A program made the translations under genes and the position numbers. Shown here piece by piece: positions 1 through 8,668 of a DNA stretch of 64,000 nucleotides. This stretch comes from Paracoccaceae bacterium (GTDB taxonomy: Bacteria; Pseudomonadota; Alphaproteobacteria; Rhodobacterales; Rhodobacteraceae). The stretch covers positions 186,001-250,000 of the forward strand of contig SDAL01000001.1 of the NCBI GenBank assembly GCA_004153385.1, written 5' to 3'. Position 1 is the first letter of the stretch. Every line of letters begins with the position of its first letter. The notes under the pieces are model-generated. The model saw nothing but the letters and a program-made list of their open reading frames with translations, was not told the DNA's origin and ran no database searches.

Positions 1-513
1 GGGCGTGATCACCTCGTTCTGGTCGAGGAGCGTCAACTTGCCTTCGGCTTCCAGCACGCGCTGGATGACGAACATCACATCCGCACGGCCTGCATCATAT
101 TCATCAAAAATAATCGCGGTCGGGTTGCGCAGCGCCCATGGCAGGATGCCTTCGTGAAAAACAGTGACCTGTTTGCCATCCACCAGCTTGATCGCATCCT
201 TGCCGATCAGATCGATCCGGCTGACGTGACTATCGAGGTTTACGCGCACCGCAGGCCAGTTCAGACGTGCGGCGACCTGTTCGATATGGGTGGATTTGCC
301 CGTGCCGTGATAGCCCTGGATCATCACCCGCCGATCATAGGCAAAGCCTGCAAGGATCGCCAATGTGGTATCGGGGTCGAATTTATAGGTCGGATCGATC
401 TCGGGGACCCGCTCGGTGCGTTCAGCGAACCCTTTGATCTTCATGTCGCTGTCAATTCCGAAGACATCGCGGACATTGATCTCTTCAGTGGGTTTCGCGT
501 TCATGTCGAGCAT
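1..513 (-). CDS. cobS: Cobaltochelatase subunit CobS, N-terminal part (cut by window edge)
   Basis: AAA+ ATPase subunit of the aerobic, ATP-dependent cobalt chelatase (CobNST) that inserts cobalt into hydrogenobyrinic acid diamide in cobalamin synthesis; cytoplasmic. About 171 residues are visible and the C-terminal half lies beyond the left edge. A Walker A motif (GYHGTGKST) near residue 70 and a Walker B-like IIFDEYDAG stretch near residue 145 are clear, and the N-terminus (MLDMNAKPTEE, then VRDVFGID) matches the family. The start at 513 is preceded by a GAAAGG ribosome-binding site. It is divergent from the DUF808 gene. No cobalamin riboswitch is evident in the 235 bases upstream. The partner cobT is not in the window. 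Confidence 0.93.
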   Translation of the reverse strand, partial: MLDMNAKPTEEINVRDVFGIDSDMKIKGFAERTERVPEIDPTYKFDPDTTLAILAGFAYDRRVMIQGYHGTGKSTHIEQVAARLNWPAVRVNLDSHVSRIDLIGKDAIKLVDGKQVTVFHEGILPWALRNPTAIIFDEYDAGRADVMFVIQRVLEAEGKLTLLDQNEVITP

Positions 514-748
514 ATGAGGCACCTTTCTTCTTGCCGGGCACAGATGGCGCGCGACGATCTGGGGGATTTGTGGACCATCTGGGGCAGCGCTGCAAGGGTA
601 TGCTGACGGGTTTTCGATGCAAGAGCGGTTCACCTTGGCCAAATTGCACAGCACTACGGCCATTTTGGTGTGAACCACATGGGCACGCATGCGTTGCGGG
701 CATGCGCGGCCCGGTTTAAGGTTTGCCCAACAGTGTGAAAGGTTGAAT

Positions 749-1732
749 ATGAGCGGTCTCTTAGCGCTTTTGGATGATGTGGCGGGGATCGCCAAGGTGG
801 CTGCCGCCTCGGTTGATGATGTGGCAGGCCAAGCGGCCAAGGCGGGCGCGAAAGCGGCAGGCGCGGTGATTGATGATGCCGCCGTGACGCCAAAATACGT
901 GCATGGTTTTGCGCCTGCGCGCGAATTACCGATTGTGGGGAAAATCGCGCTTGGGTCGATCCGCAATAAACTGGTATTTCTGCTGCCGCTTGCATTGCTG
1001 CTGACGGCCTTTGCACCTTGGGCCATCACGCCTTTGCTGATGCTGGGCGGTAGCTATCTGTGCTTTGAGGGGGCTGAAAAGGTCTGGCATCTGTTCGTGC
1101 CCCATGCCGCCCACAAGCCCGAGACGGGGGCCAAGAAACGTTCGGCCGCCCATCTGGAGGAGGCCAAGATCAAAGGCGCGGTCAAGACGGATTTCATCCT
1201 GTCGGCAGAGATCATGACCATCGCGCTGTCCGCGCTTCCGGCCGATGACCCGTTGTGGATTGTCGCGGTGACGCTGGCGCTTGTGGGGATCGGGATCACA
1301 GCTGTGGTTTATGGCGGGGTCGCGCTGATCGTAAAGGCCGACGATGTCGGGCTTTGGCTGGCCGAAAACGCCCATTTTTCTGCCACGCAGGCGCTGGGGC
1401 GCGGTATCGTGTGGTTTATGCCGATTTTCATGAAACTTCTGTTGATCGTGGGCACCGCAGCGATGATCTGGGTGGGTGGTAATATCATGCTGCACGGGAT
1501 CGCGGAACTGGGGCTGAATGGCCCGTATGACTGGATCCACCATCAGGCGCTGACTATGGGCGCGCGGGTGCCTGAACACCTGACCGGCGCTGTCGAATGG
1601 GGCACCACTGCGTTCTTCGACGGGATTTTTGGTCTGGCCTACGGGTTGCTGCTTTTGCCGGTCGTGACTTTCGTTCTAAAGCCGTTGGTTGGTGTGTTTG
1701 CCAAAAAAGACAAAGATACGGTGCCGAAATGA
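749..1732 (+). CDS. DUF808 family integral membrane protein
   Basis: A 327-residue inner-membrane protein of the DUF808 (YedI-like) family; function unknown. The N-terminal 50 residues are Ala/Asp rich and start MSGLLALLDDVAGIAK, the family hallmark. Hydrophobic segments follow at roughly residues 75-110, 150-165, 170-205, 225-255 and 295-320. I chose ATG 749 because a GAAAGG ribosome-binding site sits 5-10 bases upstream and the family's N-terminus begins exactly there; an in-frame extension to 689 looks non-coding. Its TGA overlaps the ATG of the downstream VOC gene (ATGA), so the two are probably translationally coupled. Confidence 0.88.
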   Translation: MSGLLALLDDVAGIAKVAAASVDDVAGQAAKAGAKAAGAVIDDAAVTPKYVHGFAPARELPIVGKIALGSIRNKLVFLLPLALLLTAFAPWAITPLLMLGGSYLCFEGAEKVWHLFVPHAAHKPETGAKKRSAAHLEEAKIKGAVKTDFILSAEIMTIALSALPADDPLWIVAVTLALVGIGITAVVYGGVALIVKADDVGLWLAENAHFSATQALGRGIVWFMPIFMKLLLIVGTAAMIWVGGNIMLHGIAELGLNGPYDWIHHQALTMGARVPEHLTGAVEWGTTAFFDGIFGLAYGLLLLPVVTFVLKPLVGVFAKKDKDTVPK

Positions 1733-2136
1733 ACGGGGATGGCGCGCGTCCTGCACTGAAGGGCATACACCATGTAGCGCTGATTGCGGGAGAGTATGCC
1801 CGTTCGCGCCAGTTCTATACCGAAGTCTTGGGCTTCAGCGTTCTGGCCGAGACGTTCCGGCCCGAGCGTGAAAGCTGGAAGCTGGATCTGGAAGTTCCGG
1901 GCGGCACGCAGCTTGAGGTGTTTTCATTTCCCGACGCGCCTTTGCGACCCAGCTATCCCGAGGCGCGCGGCCTGCGTCATCTGGCTTTTGCAGTGCCGGA
2001 CCTGCCAGCATGGGCGCGGTATCTGACGGCACAGGGCCAGATGATCGAACCGATCCGCACGGATGCGCTGACCGGTAAGACATTCTTTTTCTTTCAAGAT
2101 CCCGATGGCCTGCCAATCGAACTTTATGAGGCGTAA
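1729..2136 (+). CDS. VOC superfamily (glyoxalase I-like, YaeR/SMU1112c type) protein
   Basis: A small 135-residue single-domain vicinal-oxygen-chelate protein of the glyoxalase/bleomycin-resistance fold, resembling the YaeR/SMU1112c subgroup. The four expected metal ligands can be placed: His15 (GIHHVAL), Glu63 (QLEVFSF), His84 (LRHLAFAV) and Glu131 (PIELYE). The substrate is unknown; the ligand pattern suggests a metal-dependent lyase or isomerase rather than an inactive relative. The ATG overlaps the TGA of the DUF808 gene. A strong inverted repeat follows and is shared with the convergent J-domain gene. Confidence 0.85.
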   Translation: MNGDGARPALKGIHHVALIAGEYARSRQFYTEVLGFSVLAETFRPERESWKLDLEVPGGTQLEVFSFPDAPLRPSYPEARGLRHLAFAVPDLPAWARYLTAQGQMIEPIRTDALTGKTFFFFQDPDGLPIELYEA

Positions 2137-2175
2137 CCGGACAGTGGCCACCCGAAAAACGTATTGAGGCCAAAT

Positions 2176-2228
2176 CGAAACAGGGCGGGCATCGAGCCCG
2201 CCCTGTTTCGGTCGGGGGCTGTGCCCCC
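2176..2228. terminator. Double hairpin between convergent genes (repeat element copy 1)
   Basis: A perfect 15-bp inverted repeat (2176-2190 with 2196-2210) with loop ATCGA is followed after three bases by a second hairpin, GGGGGC-TGT-GCCCCC (2214-2228). It lies between the VOC gene (+) and the J-domain gene (-) and probably terminates both. The core GGGCATCGAGCCCG and the link CGGTCGGGGGC recur at 21632-21665, so this looks like a member of a dispersed intergenic element family. Confidence 0.75.
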
Positions 2229-2270
2229 TCTCGTACACCAGTGTCCACCGTTGGGCTGGCGGACGGGATG

Positions 2271-2897
2271 TTATTTGAAGTTACGGCTGTCTTTGAGCTG
2301 GTCCCACGCCCAAACGACCTCTTGCAGGATTTCTTCCTGACTACGGTCACCACCGTTCATATCAGGGTGCAATACCTTGATAAGGGCTTTGTAGGCCTTG
2401 CGCACGTCACTTTTGCTGGCTGTATCTTTCACATCCAGAATTTCTGCGGCTTTGCGTTCAGTGGGCGGCAGCTTGCGGCCCACAGCCTTGCGTCCGGGAT
2501 TTTGTGTCGCGTTCTCGCCCAGCATCTCATGGGGATCGGAAATGCCGTGACGGGACCAGCCGAGACGTTCGTCATTGGCACGGTTGAACGGTTTGGTGGG
2601 GCGCTCCCAAACCGTCGCATTGTCCAGAAATTCCTGAAACTCTTCTTCGGACTGACCTTGGAAATAATTCCAGTTCAGGTTGTATTCCCGGATATGTTCT
2701 TTGCAAAACCAGAAGTAGTCATCAAGAATTTTGGGGCTTTTGGGGGCGCGGTATTTACCTGCCTCGTTGCAGCCCTTTTTATCGCAGACGCGAGTTGAGG
2801 TCTCAAAGGCACCAGACATACCACGCCGACCTTTTTGACGGCGCTTCTTGTCTGCTGCAGCCGAGATGTTGAAGCCGAATGGGTCGCTTTTCTGCAT
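2271..2897 (-). CDS. J-domain (DnaJ-like) protein with N-terminal zinc-finger-like motif
   Basis: A 208-residue co-chaperone-type protein. The J domain is C-terminal (about 145-208) with the HPD tripeptide at 177-179 (KVLHPDMN), which stimulates DnaK ATPase in this family. Upstream, C38-x4-C43 and C65-x2-H68 could bind a metal, and Trp/Tyr-rich sequence (YFWFCKEH, NWNYFQ) follows. It lacks the Gly/Phe and CxxCxGxG regions of true DnaJ. ATG 2897 has a GGAG about 10 bases upstream; an internal Met27 is an alternative start. J-domain genes of this type are often found near cobS in Rhodobacteraceae, and here cobS lies about 1.8 kb away. Confidence 0.88.
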   Translation of the reverse strand: MQKSDPFGFNISAAADKKRRQKGRRGMSGAFETSTRVCDKKGCNEAGKYRAPKSPKILDDYFWFCKEHIREYNLNWNYFQGQSEEEFQEFLDNATVWERPTKPFNRANDERLGWSRHGISDPHEMLGENATQNPGRKAVGRKLPPTERKAAEILDVKDTASKSDVRKAYKALIKVLHPDMNGGDRSQEEILQEVVWAWDQLKDSRNFK

Positions 2898-3169
2898 CTG
2901 GGTCTGTCTCCGTAATCTGGCCGAGTATCGCGGGCACGGGTCGCGCCGACATCCCGACTCGGGCCACGCAGTGTAAGCTATTTCACTGCGCTTGAAAGGG
3001 GGTTTTGGCTGTTAGCTGCCAAATTCCGTTGCGTCCGTTGGACAGCCTGCCACCACCGTCGTGGCCGCAAAATATCTGGGGCGCGGCGGAGCCTGTGCGG
3101 GCCGGGGCCGTTGCGGATTTTGAATGCGCGTATCGCTTTATCTGGTGCGGCGCGCACGCTGTTGCAAGA

Positions 3170-3640
3170 TCATTTGCCGTGGTCTTTTGGATCCTCGCCG
3201 CGATCGGCGGCCCCAAGGCGTGGGCTGCGGCCTTCGGGCGCCCGCGCCGAAAGACCGCCCGTGCCGGTATCGGCTTGCGCGTCAAGCGCGCGCCCTGCGC
3301 GCAGCTTGGCACTGGGCGTGGCGGTTTGTGCCTGCGTGGGGGCGGGGGCGGCGTTGGCTGCGGTATGGGCCTCGGCCACGGGGGCAACCTGTGCCGATGG
3401 GCTGTGGGTCACAGCGCGACGGAAGACCAGAATGTTGTGATAAACAGTGGTTTTGCCGGTCAGACCGCTGCGTTCCTCGGCCGGAAGGGTTTCGGCGCGC
3501 ACATATTCCCAGCCATCAAAGGCCATGGCATTCAATGTGGCTGCAAAGGCGCTGGCAAACCGGTCCACACCGGTTTTCAATCCGCGCTCGCGATCCCCTT
3601 TTTGAGGGGCCGGAATGGCTTTGTATTCAAAATGCTGCAT
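3170..3640 (-). CDS. DUF4177 domain-containing protein
   Basis: A 156-residue protein whose first 77 residues form a DUF4177-like domain: it begins MQHFEYKAIPAPQKG and contains GWEYVRAETLP and ILVFRRAV. The remaining 80 residues are low-complexity, rich in Ala, Pro, Thr, Gly and Arg, and probably disordered. Function unknown; the gene is common in Roseobacter genomes. I chose the ATG at 3640 because the recognisable domain begins there; in-frame sequence upstream is Arg/Pro rich and unlike the family. About 270 bases separate its stop from the J-domain gene start, with nothing else recognisable between. Confidence 0.75.
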   Translation of the reverse strand: MQHFEYKAIPAPQKGDRERGLKTGVDRFASAFAATLNAMAFDGWEYVRAETLPAEERSGLTGKTTVYHNILVFRRAVTHSPSAQVAPVAEAHTAANAAPAPTQAQTATPSAKLRAGRALDAQADTGTGGLSARAPEGRSPRLGAADRGEDPKDHGK

Positions 3641-3779
3641 TAGGAATGCCCCATATTCTGGCGGCCGGCGTGCGGTCGCATGGTCTGGCCGCAAACGGGT
3701 GGCCCGATGCGTTAGCGTCGATGTTCTGGGGGATGTAGCGGGGCACGTCAAGTGACTGTTGGGTGAGGCGCGCCCTTAG

Positions 3780-3802
3780 CCCCGCCCGAACGGCGGGGTT
3801 TT
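3780..3802 (+). terminator. Orphan intrinsic terminator on the plus strand
   Basis: A 7-bp GC stem CCCCGCC / GGCGGGG with loop CGAAC is followed directly by TTTT (3799-3802). It is oriented for plus-strand transcripts, yet the genes on both sides are on the minus strand. It may end an unannotated plus-strand transcript starting within 3641-3780. Confidence 0.45.
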
Positions 3803-3842
3803 GCGCGTGCCACCGTGGTCCGTGATCCTGGCCGCGTGATCG

Positions 3843-3870
3843 AAAACAGCCGGGGACAAGTCCCCGGCTT
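3843..3870 (-). terminator. Intrinsic terminator downstream of gatB
   Basis: On the minus strand a near-perfect stem AGCCGGGGAC / GTCCCCGGCT (3848-3869) is followed by TGTTTT. It lies about 35 bases past the gatB stop codon. Confidence 0.75.
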
Positions 3871-3904
3871 TGATCGTGTATCTTAATGGCGCGCAAAGAG
3901 GCTG

Positions 3905-5422
3905 TTACTGTGCGAGCTTGCGGGTGACGATGTCGCTTACCGCTTGCGGGTTGGCTTTGCCGCCTGTGGATTTCATCACCTGACCGACGAACCAGCCTGC
4001 CAGTTTCGGATTTTGCTTGGCCTTCTCCACCTGAGCGGGATTAGCGGCAATCACATCGTCCACGGCGGCCTCGATGGCCCCCATGTCGGTAACCTGTTTC
4101 ATGCCGCGTTCTTCGACCAGAACCTCCGGATCACCGCCTTCGGTATAGACGATCTCGAACAGATCCTTGCCGATCTTGCCGGAAATGTCGCCCTTTTTGA
4201 TCAGGCCGACAATCTTGCCCAGTTGCTCTGCGCTCACGGGGCTGTCGGTCACGCTGCGATCGTCTTTTTTCAGGCGGCCGAACAGTTCGTTGATGACCCA
4301 GTTGGCGGACAGTTTGCCATCACGACCCACTGCAAGCACAGCCTCGAAATAGTTGGCATTCTCGACCTCGGCGGTCAGGACGCTGGCGTCATATTCCGAA
4401 AGGCCGAAGTCTTTCACAAACCGCGCCTTTTTCTCGTCGGGCAGTTCCGGCATGGTGGCTGCGATATCATCTACCCATGCCTGCTCCAGCTCCAGAGGCA
4501 GAAGATCGGGGCAGGGGAAATAGCGGTAATCATGCGCTTCTTCCTTGGACCGCATGGAGCGGGTCTCGCCTTTATCGGGATCATAAAGGCGGGTTTCCTG
4601 CATGATTTCGCCGCCATCTTCGATGATCGCAATCTGGCGGCGGGCCTCGTAATCGATCGCTTGCTGGATAAAGCGCATCGAGTTCATGTTCTTGATCTCG
4701 CACCGCGTGCCCAGCACCGAGAAATCACCGGTTTCACGGAATTTCTCGTAATCGCCCGGTCGGCACACGGACACGTTGACATCCGCACGCAGGTTGCCGT
4801 TTTGCATATTGCCGTCACACGTGCCCAGATACCGCAGGATCTGGCGCAGCTTGGCCACATAGGCGGCGGCTTCTTCGGGGCCACGGATGTCGGGGCGCGA
4901 GACGATCTCCATCAGGGCCACGCCCGTGCGGTTGAGATCGACAAACGACATGTTGGGATCCATGTCATGGATCGATTTGCCGGCGTCCTGCTCGAGGTGG
5001 ATGCGTTCGATACGCACCATCCGCCCCACGCCCGGACCCATGTCCACCAGCATCTCGCCTTCGCCCACGATGGGGTGGTAAAGCTGGCTGATCTGGTAGC
5101 CCTGCGGCAGATCGGGGTAGAAGTAATTCTTGCGATCAAATGCCGAGAACAGATTGATCTGTGCCTTCAGTCCCAAACCGGTGCGCACCGCTTGCGCCAC
5201 GCAATAATCGTTGATGACGGGCAGCATGCCCGGCATAGCGGCATCCACGAATGCCACGTTGGAATTTGGCTCTGCGCCGAATTGGGTCGAGGCCCCCGAG
5301 AACAGCTTGGCATTCGAATGGACCTGCGCGTGCACCTCCAGCCCGATCACCAGTTCCCAATCCGACTGGGCCCCGGAGATGACTTTCGGTTTTGGTGCTT
5401 CATAGGCGAGATGGTCGAGCAT
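3905..5422 (-). CDS. gatB: Asp-tRNA(Asn)/Glu-tRNA(Gln) amidotransferase subunit B
   Basis: Subunit B of the GatCAB complex, which makes Gln-tRNA(Gln) (and Asn-tRNA(Asn) where needed) by transamidating misacylated tRNA in the cytoplasm. The protein has 505 residues, the usual length. It shows the GatB N-terminal kinase-like domain ([22 protein letters not shown] near residue 20; [21 protein letters not shown]) and the C-terminal YqeY-like helical domain ending in [12 protein letters not shown]. The start at 5422 (MLDHLAYE) is preferred over an upstream in-frame ATG because a GAGGA site precedes it and the upstream sequence is Arg/Pro rich. gatC and gatA are not nearby, as is common in this family. 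Confidence 0.97.
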   Translation of the reverse strand: MLDHLAYEAPKPKVISGAQSDWELVIGLEVHAQVHSNAKLFSGASTQFGAEPNSNVAFVDAAMPGMLPVINDYCVAQAVRTGLGLKAQINLFSAFDRKNYFYPDLPQGYQISQLYHPIVGEGEMLVDMGPGVGRMVRIERIHLEQDAGKSIHDMDPNMSFVDLNRTGVALMEIVSRPDIRGPEEAAAYVAKLRQILRYLGTCDGNMQNGNLRADVNVSVCRPGDYEKFRETGDFSVLGTRCEIKNMNSMRFIQQAIDYEARRQIAIIEDGGEIMQETRLYDPDKGETRSMRSKEEAHDYRYFPCPDLLPLELEQAWVDDIAATMPELPDEKKARFVKDFGLSEYDASVLTAEVENANYFEAVLAVGRDGKLSANWVINELFGRLKKDDRSVTDSPVSAEQLGKIVGLIKKGDISGKIGKDLFEIVYTEGGDPEVLVEERGMKQVTDMGAIEAAVDDVIAANPAQVEKAKQNPKLAGWFVGQVMKSTGGKANPQAVSDIVTRKLAQ

Positions 5423-5647
5423 GTGCGCAGTCCTCGTTTCGTGATTACCTTGCCTTCTAGGACAGGGGCGTGTGCGGGGCAAGTGCCTGTTGGGCGGCAA
5501 GCGCGGCCCGACAGGCGCGGATACGTTTTCTGCGATCGCGCGGCGCGGCCGCTGGTCGTGTTATGGGGGGCCAGTGGTGTGGACGATTTTGCCGGATGGG
5601 GGGCAAGCATCCTGCGCGCGCCTGATACGGGAGACCGAGGCGGTGTT

Positions 5648-5679
5648 GGAAAAGGGGCGCTGTGATGCGCCCCTTTTCC
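5648..5679 (-). terminator. Intrinsic terminator of pepN
   Basis: A perfect 13-bp stem GGAAAAGGGGCGC / GCGCCCCTTTTCC with a 6-base loop, 28 bases past the pepN stop. The T-run lies in the 3' arm in the minus-strand reading. The 285-base gap to gatB otherwise holds only the gatB leader; I see no gene in it. Confidence 0.7.
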
Positions 5680-5706
5680 GTTCGGTGTCGTTGGAAGCCT
5701 TGGCCC

Positions 5707-8253
5707 TTATCCCAAAAGCCGGTGGGTCATTTCAGACAGGTCCCGCGACAGATCGGGCGTGTCCGCGATCCGGCGCAGGGCGTCGCGCATCAGGCTCTGG
5801 CGCGCGGGGTCGTAGCGGCGCCATGTTTCAAACGCGGTGGACATGCGCGCGGCGATCTGCGGATTGACCCCATCCATCTTGATCAGCCAGTCCGCAAGGA
5901 ACGCGTATCCCGAGCCGTCAGCGGCATGGAAACCGGCATGATTGGACGTCAGCCCGCCGATCAGCGCACGGAACCGGTTGGGGTTTTTCCACTCGAACGC
6001 CGGATCTTTTGCCAAGGTTTCGGCCCGTAGAACGGTTTTTGCCGGCGGGCAGGCGGCAAGCTGCACCATGAACCATTTATCCATCACAAGGCGATTGTTC
6101 TGCCATGTCTCGCGGAACTGCCCAAGCGCATCCTCGGCCTGATCCGCGCGCACCAGAACGGCCAGCGCGCCGAAGGTTTCGGTCATGTTGTTGGCCGTAT
6201 CATACAGATCACGGGCCCGGGCCGCATCGTCCAACTTACCGAGCAGCCCCAAACATGCCAGACGCAGCGCGCGACGGCCGGCAGGACCCGCATCGGGGCT
6301 GTATGGCCCGCTGACCGCCATCCGATCATAGAGCGCGCCCAATGCGGCCTGATGTGCCTGTGCCACAGCGCGCGCCAGATCACCCCGTGCGGTGTGGATG
6401 GCATCGGGGTCGGGCGTGTCGCCTGCGGCATGGATGGCCTGCGCGATCTCGTCGTCATCCGGAAGGCTCAGGCAATGGGCGATAAAGGCGGGATCGGCTG
6501 TATCGTCTTGCAAAAGGCCGCCGACTGCGGACAGGAACTCTGGCTCCACGGGGGCGCCTTTGGTCATGGCAACCAGTGTGGCGCGCGCAAGGTTGCGCCC
6601 CGCATCCCAGCGGTTGAACCCGTCAGTGTCATGGGCGAAGAGAAACGCCTGCTCTTGCGCGGTCTGGGATTGCTCCAACACGACGGGCGCAGAGAAATCG
6701 CGCAGGATCGAGGCCACGGGTCTGGCCGAAAGCCCTGTGAAAGTGAAGCTTTGCTGCGCCTGTGTCATCTCGAGGATCTCTGTGGCGCGGATTTCGTGCC
6801 CCGTATCATCCAGTAGGCCCACGGCAATCGGAATATGGCGGGGGGCTTTTTCCGCCTCGTCAGGTGTGGCAGGCGTGGTCTGCGTGAAATCAAGGCGCAG
6901 CGTATCGCCCTCGAAATGCTCCGACACGGTGAGATGCGGGGTGCCTGCGGATGTATACCACAGCTTGAACTGCGACAGGTCGCGGCCCGTCGCATCCTCG
7001 AACACCTTCAGCCAGTCCTCGATCGTGCAGGCCTGCCCGTCATGGCGCTCGAAATACAGATCAAGCGCTTGGCGATAGGCATCCTCGCCCACCAGACGCT
7101 GTAACATCCCGACCACCTCGGCGCCTTTTTCATAGACGGTCGCGGTGTAGAAATTGTTGATTTCGCGGTATTGGTTGGGCCGTGGCGGGTGCGACAGCGG
7201 GCCCTGATCCTCGCGGAACTGGCGGGCGCGCAATGTGGCCACATCCTCGATCCGTTTGACCGCGCCCAGCCGCACGTCGCGGGTGAAACACTGATCGCGG
7301 AATACGGTCAGGCCTTCTTTCAGGCACAGCTGGAACCAGTCGCGGCAGGTGATCCGGTCACCTGTCCAGTTGTGGAAATATTCGTGCCCGATCACGGCCT
7401 CGATGCGGACATAATCGGTGTCTGTTGCGGTCTCAGGGCTGGCCAGAACCAGTTTGGAATTGAAGATATTCAGGCCCTTGTTTTCCATCGCGCCCATGTT
7501 GAAATCGTCCACGGCCACAAGGTTGAACACCGACAGGTCGTATTCTCGGCCGTAAACGTCTTCGTCCCACACCATGGAGCGTTTGAGGCTTTCGAGTGCG
7601 AAATCACACCGGTCCTCGTCGCTTGGACGCACCCAGATGTTAAGCTCGACCTCCGTGCCGGAGCGGGTGGTGAAGGTGCCCGTTGTGGCCTTCAGATCCC
7701 CTGCGACGAGTGCGAAAAGATAGGCGGGCTTGGGCCAAGGATCGTCCCACTCGGCCCAGCCGTCGCCTGCGGCCACCTGATTGCCGTTCGACAGTAAAAC
7801 CGGCAGGTCGCCCTCAACGCGCACATGGAATTGTGCCATCACGTCGGGGCGGTCGGGATAGTAGGTGATCTTGCGAAAGCCCTCGGCCTCGCATTGGGTG
7901 CAATACATGCCGTTTGACATATAAAGCCCCTCAAGCGCGGTATTGCGTTCAGGCGCGATCTCGACCTCGGTCTCGAGGATGAAAGCACCATCGGGCAGGG
8001 CGGCGGGGTGGATGGTCAGCCCGGTATCGGTCCGGTGATAATCCGCAGGCTCCAGCGCCGTCCCGTTCAGCGAAAGTGACACAAGTTTCAGTTCTTCGCC
8101 GTCCAGATGCAGCGGGACCGCGCCTGATTTGGGGGTGAAATGCATCCGCGTACTGACCCGAGTGGCGCCGGGATCGAGTTTGAAGCTGAGCGCCACCTTA
8201 TCGAGGGTAAACGGATAGGGCGTGTAATCAGTGAGGTGAATCGTACCATCCAT
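5707..8253 (-). CDS. pepN: Aminopeptidase N (M1 family)
   Basis: A cytoplasmic zinc metallopeptidase of family M1 that removes N-terminal residues from peptides. The protein has 848 residues, as expected for alphaproteobacterial PepN. The exopeptidase motif GAMEN is at 254-258 and the zinc site HEYFHNW at 290-296 (HExxH plus a downstream Glu in LKEGLTVF). The C-terminal part is helical and matches the PepN C-domain, ending in SEMTHRLLG. The start at 8253 is supported by an AAAGGAG site 8-14 bases upstream; an in-frame ATG 105 bases further upstream has none. It is a single-gene unit ended by a strong hairpin. Confidence 0.97.
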   Translation of the reverse strand: MDGTIHLTDYTPYPFTLDKVALSFKLDPGATRVSTRMHFTPKSGAVPLHLDGEELKLVSLSLNGTALEPADYHRTDTGLTIHPAALPDGAFILETEVEIAPERNTALEGLYMSNGMYCTQCEAEGFRKITYYPDRPDVMAQFHVRVEGDLPVLLSNGNQVAAGDGWAEWDDPWPKPAYLFALVAGDLKATTGTFTTRSGTEVELNIWVRPSDEDRCDFALESLKRSMVWDEDVYGREYDLSVFNLVAVDDFNMGAMENKGLNIFNSKLVLASPETATDTDYVRIEAVIGHEYFHNWTGDRITCRDWFQLCLKEGLTVFRDQCFTRDVRLGAVKRIEDVATLRARQFREDQGPLSHPPRPNQYREINNFYTATVYEKGAEVVGMLQRLVGEDAYRQALDLYFERHDGQACTIEDWLKVFEDATGRDLSQFKLWYTSAGTPHLTVSEHFEGDTLRLDFTQTTPATPDEAEKAPRHIPIAVGLLDDTGHEIRATEILEMTQAQQSFTFTGLSARPVASILRDFSAPVVLEQSQTAQEQAFLFAHDTDGFNRWDAGRNLARATLVAMTKGAPVEPEFLSAVGGLLQDDTADPAFIAHCLSLPDDDEIAQAIHAAGDTPDPDAIHTARGDLARAVAQAHQAALGALYDRMAVSGPYSPDAGPAGRRALRLACLGLLGKLDDAARARDLYDTANNMTETFGALAVLVRADQAEDALGQFRETWQNNRLVMDKWFMVQLAACPPAKTVLRAETLAKDPAFEWKNPNRFRALIGGLTSNHAGFHAADGSGYAFLADWLIKMDGVNPQIAARMSTAFETWRRYDPARQSLMRDALRRIADTPDLSRDLSEMTHRLLG

Positions 8254-8367
8254 CTGGGGCGGTGCTCCTTTTATGTGCCTTGGATGCGGAAGGTAGGTCC
8301 GCATCTGCAAAGGTGCAAGCAGACCCCGATCACGGATATGCGCGCCTGTGATGCCCAACGGTATGCA

Positions 8368-8505
8368 TTAGGTGCATAAGTGCACGTTTGCACGGGCCAG
8401 ATCCTCGGGCCGCGTGCCAGTGTGCGCCATCAACCAGTTTGCACCATCAAACAGGTCACTTGGCGACAGATACGCCGTAAGATCAGAGCGAAGACGCAAC
8501 GCCAC
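8368..8505 (-). CDS. Possible small or remnant ORF upstream of pepN
   Basis: A 45-codon reading frame with GTG start, containing the segment SPSDLFDGANWLMAHTGT and ending in HLCT. Codon use and residue mix look coding-like, but there is no clear ribosome-binding site and an in-frame TAG lies 15 bases before the GTG. It may be the remnant C-terminus of a decayed gene, a small protein, or chance. I recognise no family. Confidence 0.2.
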   Translation of the reverse strand: MALRLRSDLTAYLSPSDLFDGANWLMAHTGTRPEDLARANVHLCT

Positions 8506-8544
8506 CCGTAGCTGCGGCAGCTATATCAGGTGGGTGAAACCGGC

Positions 8545-8594
8545 CATGCCCCGCCGTGCCCCGGCACATCATGCCCCGCCGTGCCCCGGCACAT
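8545..8594. repeat. Exact tandem duplication of a 25-bp unit
   Basis: Two adjacent identical 25-base copies (8545-8569 and 8570-8594), each starting CATGCCCCGCC and ending CCCCGGCACAT, each with an inner palindrome GTGCC-CC-GGCAC. It lies in the 415-base gap between pepN (start 8253) and macB (stop 8669). The paired hairpins could stop or stabilise the macB mRNA, but no T-run follows. Apart from this repeat and a doubtful small ORF, I see nothing else in the gap. Confidence 0.85.
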
Positions 8595-8668
8595 AAGGCT
8601 TCAGCAAACAGCCGGTGGTCCCTGTGGCGCTGCACCGGTGATGCGGGCTGTGCATGTGGCGGGCTGCG

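Noticed and set aside
514-748. Possible cobalamin riboswitch before cobS
   Set aside because: No B12-box-like sequence or long structured leader could be seen in the region; aerobic cob genes need not carry one.
2241-2798. Long plus-strand open frame (185 codons) opposite the J-domain gene
   Set aside because: It lies antisense to a clearly recognisable J-domain protein, has no family resemblance, and follows from high GC.
3905-5665. Very long plus-strand open frame (573 codons) opposite gatB
   Set aside because: His-rich, unfamiliar translation that mirrors the gatB codons; no ribosome-binding site. Same reasoning for long antisense frames opposite pepN, macB, glmU, nuoD, nuoG, rnj and others.
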